A stretch of 14,969 bases of DNA from JBCBSZ01 sp039197885 (GTDB lineage: Bacteria > Actinomycetota > Acidimicrobiia > Acidimicrobiales > Poriferisodalaceae): positions 1 through 14,969 of the forward strand of contig JBCCTY010000080.1 in the NCBI GenBank assembly GCA_039197885.1. The letters run 5' to 3'. The notes beneath the pieces were generated by a model. That model searched no databases. It was not told the origin of the DNA and saw only the letters and a program-made list of their open reading frames with translations. Of the stretch, positions 13,307 through 14,969 are shown one piece after another. The first letter of the stretch is position 1; every line of letters starts with the position of its first letter. Both the position numbers and the translations under genes were made by a program.

Positions 13307-14509
13307 ATGGCAGACGACGTCTGGATCCTCGGGATCAACATGACGAAGTTCGGCAAGCACCCCGACCTCGACGCCGTCGACCTCGCGGCCCAGGCCTCGA
13401 TGGCCGCGCTCGCCGACGGCGGTGTGACGATGGCCGAGATGGGTGTGCTCGCCGCCGGCAACCTGATGGGCGGTGGCGGCCTCGGCCAGCAGCTCCAGAA
13501 GCAGATCGGCCAGACGGGCATCCCCGTCTACAACGTGTCGAACGCCTGCGCGACCGGTGCCACCGCGCTGCGGACCGTCATCATGGCGATCAAGGCCGGC
13601 GAGTGCGACTACGGGCTCGCCGTTGGAGTGGAGAAGCTCGCCGGCGCCGGGCTGCTCGGCGGAGGTGGGAAGCCCAAGTCGGACGGCACGCAGTGGGAGC
13701 CGTCGGGTCGTTTCGGCGCCGTGGCCCCGACCGACGGCCGGATCGGCACCGCCACCATGCCGGGCGTCTTCGCCCAGGTCGGGATGGAGTACGGCCACAA
13801 GTACGGCGGCACGAGCTTCGAGCTCTTCGCCCGGATCAGCGAGAAGAACCACGGCCACTCCACGCTCAACCCGCTGGCGGCCTACACCAAGGCCATGTCG
13901 GCCGAGCAGATCATGAACGACCTCATGATCGCCTACCCGAACACCCGGCCGATGTGCTCGGCCAACTGCGACGGCGCAGCAGCGGCGGTGATCGTGAGCG
14001 ACGCGAAGCTGAAGACCCTCTCGACCGAGCAGCAGCGCAGGGCCGTGAAGGTGTCGGCGTCGGTGCTGACCTCGGACCCCTGGACCGAGTCCTGCCAGGT
14101 GCTCCCCGACGTCAACACGCTGACGCGGGCGGCGGCGACCCAGGCCTACGAGCAGTCGGGCGTCGGACCCGATGACCTCGACCTGGTCGAGCTGCACGAC
14201 TGCTTCGCCACCGCAGAGCTGGTCCACTACGACAACCTGATGCTCTGCGAGGAGGGTGGCGCCGTGGACTTCTTCGAGTCGGGTGCGCCGTCACGAGACG
14301 GCCGACTGCCGGTCAACGTCTCGGGCGGACTCCAGTCGAAGGGCCACCCGATCTCGGCCACCGGCATCGCCAACGTCTGGGAGGTCTGCCACCACCTCCG
14401 AGACGAGGCCGGCGACCGCCAGATCGAGGGAGCGAAGGTCGGTCTCGCCCACGTGATCGGTCTCGGATCGGCCTGCGGTGTCCACGTCCTGGAGAAGGCA
14501 GCGGCCTGA
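13307..14509 (+). CDS. SCP2-type thiolase family protein
   Basis: 400 residues of a thiolase-fold enzyme. Active-site stations are complete: nucleophile C81 (NVSNACATG), H297 (ELHDCFA), H347 (QSKGHPISATG) and C390 (GLGSACGVHVL). The HDCFA and SKGHP motifs mark the sterol-carrier-protein-X/SCP2 branch, which cleaves 3-ketoacyl-CoA or, in some members, performs retro-aldol cleavage of sterol side chains. Keeping both cysteines favours thiolysis or Claisen chemistry, but the substrate is unknown. A GAGGGAG site precedes the ATG by about seven bases. It forms a two-gene unit with the DUF35 protein. Confidence 0.93.
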   Translation: MADDVWILGINMTKFGKHPDLDAVDLAAQASMAALADGGVTMAEMGVLAAGNLMGGGGLGQQLQKQIGQTGIPVYNVSNACATGATALRTVIMAIKAGECDYGLAVGVEKLAGAGLLGGGGKPKSDGTQWEPSGRFGAVAPTDGRIGTATMPGVFAQVGMEYGHKYGGTSFELFARISEKNHGHSTLNPLAAYTKAMSAEQIMNDLMIAYPNTRPMCSANCDGAAAAVIVSDAKLKTLSTEQQRRAVKVSASVLTSDPWTESCQVLPDVNTLTRAAATQAYEQSGVGPDDLDLVELHDCFATAELVHYDNLMLCEEGGAVDFFESGAPSRDGRLPVNVSGGLQSKGHPISATGIANVWEVCHHLRDEAGDRQIEGAKVGLAHVIGLGSACGVHVLEKAAA

Positions 14510-14542
14510 GCGGCCCGTCGAGCGGGCGGATGTGACCGTCGG

Positions 14543-14576
14543 CCCGGCCCGCCGGGTCGCTCGCCGACGGGCCGGG
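14543..14576. terminator. Hairpin between thiolase and lipoprotein genes
   Basis: CCCGGCCC (14543-14550) and GGGCCGGG (14569-14576) are perfect 8-base arms around an 18-base loop, which allows alternative pairing (GTCGGC with GCCGAC). It sits in the 81-base gap between two convergent stops and has no T-run. It is a bidirectional terminator candidate. Confidence 0.4.
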
Positions 14577-14590
14577 ACCGGTCGGGGGCG

Positions 14591-14969
14591 TCAGCTCAGC
14601 CCAGCGCCTTCCGGCACGTCGACCTGCAGGTCGGCGCCGAGGTCGAACACCTCGACGACGAGGTCGAGCCGGTCGTCTCCCTGCTCTCCGGTCACGTCGA
14701 GACGGCGGACGATGCCGTCGTCGTCGACCGCGAGCTCCAGCACCGGCGGGTCGTCACCCGGTGCCACGTCGCCGGCGAAGAGGGCGACCCCGAAGGCGAC
14801 GAACGCGGCGCTCAGCGCATCGGTCTCTTCCCATCGGGCGCCGTCGGCTCGGTAGACCGTCACCGGCTCGCCGGCGATCGAGTCGGATCCCACCTCGTCG
14901 AACGTGGCGATCTCGCCGAGCTCGTCGAAGAACCCGAGCGGATCGGCGGGCCCCGCCCGACCCTCAGCC
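14591..14969 (-). CDS. C-terminal part of a probable LolA/LppX-like lipoprotein (5' end off window)
   Basis: At least 125 residues; the frame is open to the window edge, so the true start lies beyond 14969. The visible part reads DPLGFFDELGEIATFDEVGSD, then GEPVTVYRADG, a helical ALSAAFVAFGVALFAG, LELAVDDDGIVRRLDVTGE, and ends LVVEVFDLGADLQVDVPEGAG. The order of a GxxVxxY strand, a DxDGxxRRL strand and a final FxxxGxxxxVxxP strand is what is seen at the C terminus of actinobacterial LolA/LppX/LprG-like lipoproteins, which carry lipids across the cell envelope. The signal peptide is not in view, so export is inferred. A GTG at 14893 could be mistaken for the start. Confidence 0.6.
   Translation of the reverse strand, partial: AEGRAGPADPLGFFDELGEIATFDEVGSDSIAGEPVTVYRADGARWEETDALSAAFVAFGVALFAGDVAPGDDPPVLELAVDDDGIVRRLDVTGEQGDDRLDLVVEVFDLGADLQVDVPEGAGLS

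Noticed and set aside
13274..14227. Minus-strand open frame of 317 codons opposite the thiolase gene
   Set aside because: The thiolase has all active-site motifs; the antisense frame has no recognisable features.

Overview
The window is GC-rich, densely coding DNA (no gap above about 200 bases) typical of a high-GC actinomycete. Several starts have a TANNNT-like -10 hexamer 7-8 bases upstream and no Shine-Dalgarno, others have strong GGAGG sites. Together with the gene content (ECF42 sigma factor with a DGPF partner, DUF35/thiolase pair, DUF3995, DUF2237), this suggests Actinomycetota, probably Acidimicrobiia. That placement is inferred from gene style, not from a marker gene. There are no RNA genes, insertion sequences or CRISPR arrays that I can see.

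Left part (1-5034). A two-gene unit (SRPBCC-like protein, then a DUF3995 membrane protein overlapping it by 22 bases) sits behind a perfect palindrome. It converges on a VOC/glyoxalase-like gene. Divergent from that is a large two-membrane-segment sensor with PilJ-like, PAS, GGDEF (GSDEF variant) and EAL domains, probably a cyclic-di-GMP phosphodiesterase. It converges on a Rieske oxygenase alpha-subunit gene. The junction holds a 49-base unit repeated three times that carries the tail codons of both genes and two hairpins per unit.

Middle part (5234-8139). A DUF2237 gene on the plus strand converges on a three-gene minus-strand run: P-loop nucleoside-type kinase, APH-fold phosphotransferase and a trypsin-like exported protease. 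Gaps within the run are about 40 bases.

Right part (8161-14969). On the plus strand come a dienelactone-hydrolase-like protein, a FolB-FolK fusion for folate synthesis, a DGPF/YCII protein and its ECF42 sigma factor. The sigma gene overlaps tail to tail with a divergent FolP (dihydropteroate synthase)-like gene. Divergent from that is a GNAT-like domain reading in frame, without a stop, into a zinc-ribbon/OB-fold DUF35 protein, followed by an SCP2-type thiolase; the last two probably form an acyl-CoA-processing complex. The window ends inside the C-terminal part of a probable LolA/LppX-like lipoprotein on the minus strand.

Most of the window is ordinary chromosomal housekeeping and catabolic content. 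The observations most worth checking are the triplicated double-tail repeat at 3751-3905, the GNAT/DUF35 in-frame arrangement with a nested start, the FolP-like protein with an altered substrate loop, and the inverted repeat in the ECF42/DGPF promoter.
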